This document shows, piece by piece, positions 25,467 through 64,000 of a stretch of DNA of 64,000 nucleotides. The notes under the pieces are model-generated. The model was not told the DNA's origin, made no database searches, and saw nothing but the letters and a program-made list of their open reading frames with translations. The stretch covers positions 6,785,706-6,849,705 of the forward strand of contig OU342820.1 in the NCBI GenBank assembly GCA_910591455.2, written 5' to 3'. This DNA comes from Pholis gunnellus. Taxonomy: Eukaryota > Chordata > Actinopteri > Perciformes > Pholidae. Each line of letters opens with the position of its first letter. Within the stretch, counting starts at the first letter, position 1. The translations under genes and the position numbers were made by a program.

Positions 25467-25519
25467 GCGTCCGTCCGTCCGTCCGTCCCGACACAGCAGG
25501 AGGACGGACGGACGGACGC
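25467..25519. repeat. Perfect hairpin: 18-bp stem of CGTC tetranucleotides, 17-nt loop
   Basis: The left arm 25467-25484 is GCGTCCGTCCGTCCGTCC. The right arm 25502-25519 is its exact reverse complement. The loop is 25485-25501. Because the arms are tetranucleotide repeats, the pairing can slip in steps of four. It lies in the inferred tnrc18 3' UTR, so the mRNA could form it. Confidence 0.9.
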
Positions 25520-26054
25520 CTCTCTCCTTACCATCATTCACAGTTCATTAAAGCTTCTCGACTGTTAACCTCTTTAGAAAAAAGTACTCTGACATAAATC
25601 TATTACATGAAAATAAAACACTCATATTTTCCTCTATATAACGGTGTGTGTATTACATGGAGGTGAGTATTTACACGTGTGTCTATGCAGGTATATTTAC
25701 ATGTAAAAGGGGACTGAGGTGCCCGTGTGCGTTCTCAAGCTTTCCCTTGAACACAACGAGCAACACAGCGTTGATGGAGTCTTATGTGTGTGCAAAGGTT
25801 TCAGGAGACTCGGTCCTTGTAATACTGTCGATAGTGTCTCCAGTCTCTGTAGTTGAAGCTGCTCGTGACAGTCTGTTTGAAGTGTGTCGTGGTGTCGTTG
25901 CTTAAAAGATCCATCATGAATGAAGATCAGTGATTAGACTTGGGAAGAGACCGGAGGGGGGGGGGGGGGGGGGTTAACTCCTTGCGAGGTGCAGTTAAAA
26001 GTTAAGCGAGTCGTGATTTGGTTCCTTGAACTGGTAGGGGAGTCCTGCGTGGGT

Positions 26055-63771
<37,717 letters not shown>

Positions 63772-63908
63772 TATCCACAGTGGGGAAAGTTGTGAAAAGA
63801 AATAGTCCGTTCGGAGAGGCCCCCTATTCTGAATAAGCCAGTTTTAGGCTATAATAGTGTCTTTAGTTTTCCAGGCGATTCGGGCTCCTTCTCAGCCATC
63901 CTGCTGCC
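63772..63908 (-). other. tnrc18: tnrc18 5' UTR part of exon, with putative upstream acceptor
   Basis: On the minus strand a pyrimidine-rich stretch ends GTTGTGTTTTCTAG at 63909, then GGCAGCAGG. This looks like a 3' splice site, so the leader would be joined to a non-coding exon outside the window. The promoter would then also lie outside. It could instead be unspliced leader. Confidence 0.5.
63849..63899 (-). other. Upstream ORF (16 codons) in the tnrc18 leader
   Basis: ATG at 63899-63897 reads MAEKEPESPGKLKTLL and stops at TAG (63851-63849), 77 nt before the main ATG. The context CAGGATGG has G at -3 counted as a purine and G at +4, a fair initiation context. The frame differs from the main CDS. 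Confidence 0.55.
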
Positions 63909-64000
63909 CTAGAAAACACAACAAGAACACACTCGCTTGATACTCGATCTGAAGGCACACTGGACTGTTGGGAGCTGTTAGTTTGAGGATTTCTCCCGTT

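Larger units (their letters stand above)
22315..26054 (-). other. tnrc18: Probable tnrc18 3' UTR
   Basis: Non-coding sequence from the tnrc18 stop codon down to a minus-strand AATAAA at 22334-22339. It contains a CT array (GA in the mRNA), a 31-base G run (C in the mRNA), a CATCAT repeat near 24116-24139, a short TA array near 23904-23934 and a perfect hairpin at 25467-25519. The span of about 3.7 kb is inferred from the poly(A) signal and lack of coding homology. Confidence 0.55.

Overview
The window is vertebrate nuclear DNA, most likely from a teleost fish. It has split genes with GT-AG introns, dense CA/TG microsatellites and copies of fish-type short inverted-repeat elements. Protein matches are to SLC29A4 and TNRC18, which are also neighbours on human 7p22.1. 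Family and human comparisons come from recalled knowledge, not a search. The species cannot be fixed from this window.

Layout: (1) 240-7772, plus strand: the last seven coding exons of slc29a4 (PMAT/ENT4, a plasma-membrane monoamine/organic-cation transporter). They encode 388 residues that join in frame; the first exons lie left of the window. (2) About 7773-22315: roughly 14.5 kb between the two stop-side ends. It holds the likely slc29a4 3' UTR, several copies of one hairpin-type mobile element, a 3.4-kb array of a 25-bp minisatellite (13605-16965, with a decayed tail to about 17200) and CA/TG arrays. (3) 22315-63908, minus strand: tnrc18. It has a putative non-coding splice acceptor near 63909, the ATG at 63771, 29 coding exons and the stop at 26055. 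A long 3' UTR probably ends near 22315. The 29 exons were assembled by hand from splice sites, phase and homology. They sum to 9378 nt, an intact frame of 3125 residues, close to the human length (about 2970).

The two genes are convergent (tail to tail). slc29a4 encodes a membrane transporter. tnrc18 encodes a large nuclear chromatin protein with an AT-hook, Tudor-like modules, Ser and Glu tracts and a C-terminal BAH domain. In mammals the TNRC18 BAH domain is reported to read H3K9me3 and help silence retroelements. The genes have no evident functional link; they share a conserved neighbourhood.

No clearly new system was found. The observations most worth checking are: the minisatellite, which on the minus strand carries a dense series of AATAAA hexamers facing tnrc18 read-through; a recent 450-bp duplication inside that array; a perfect CGTC-type hairpin in the tnrc18 3' UTR; coding repeats in tnrc18; a weak splice donor with a stop immediately behind it; and a short upstream ORF in the tnrc18 leader.
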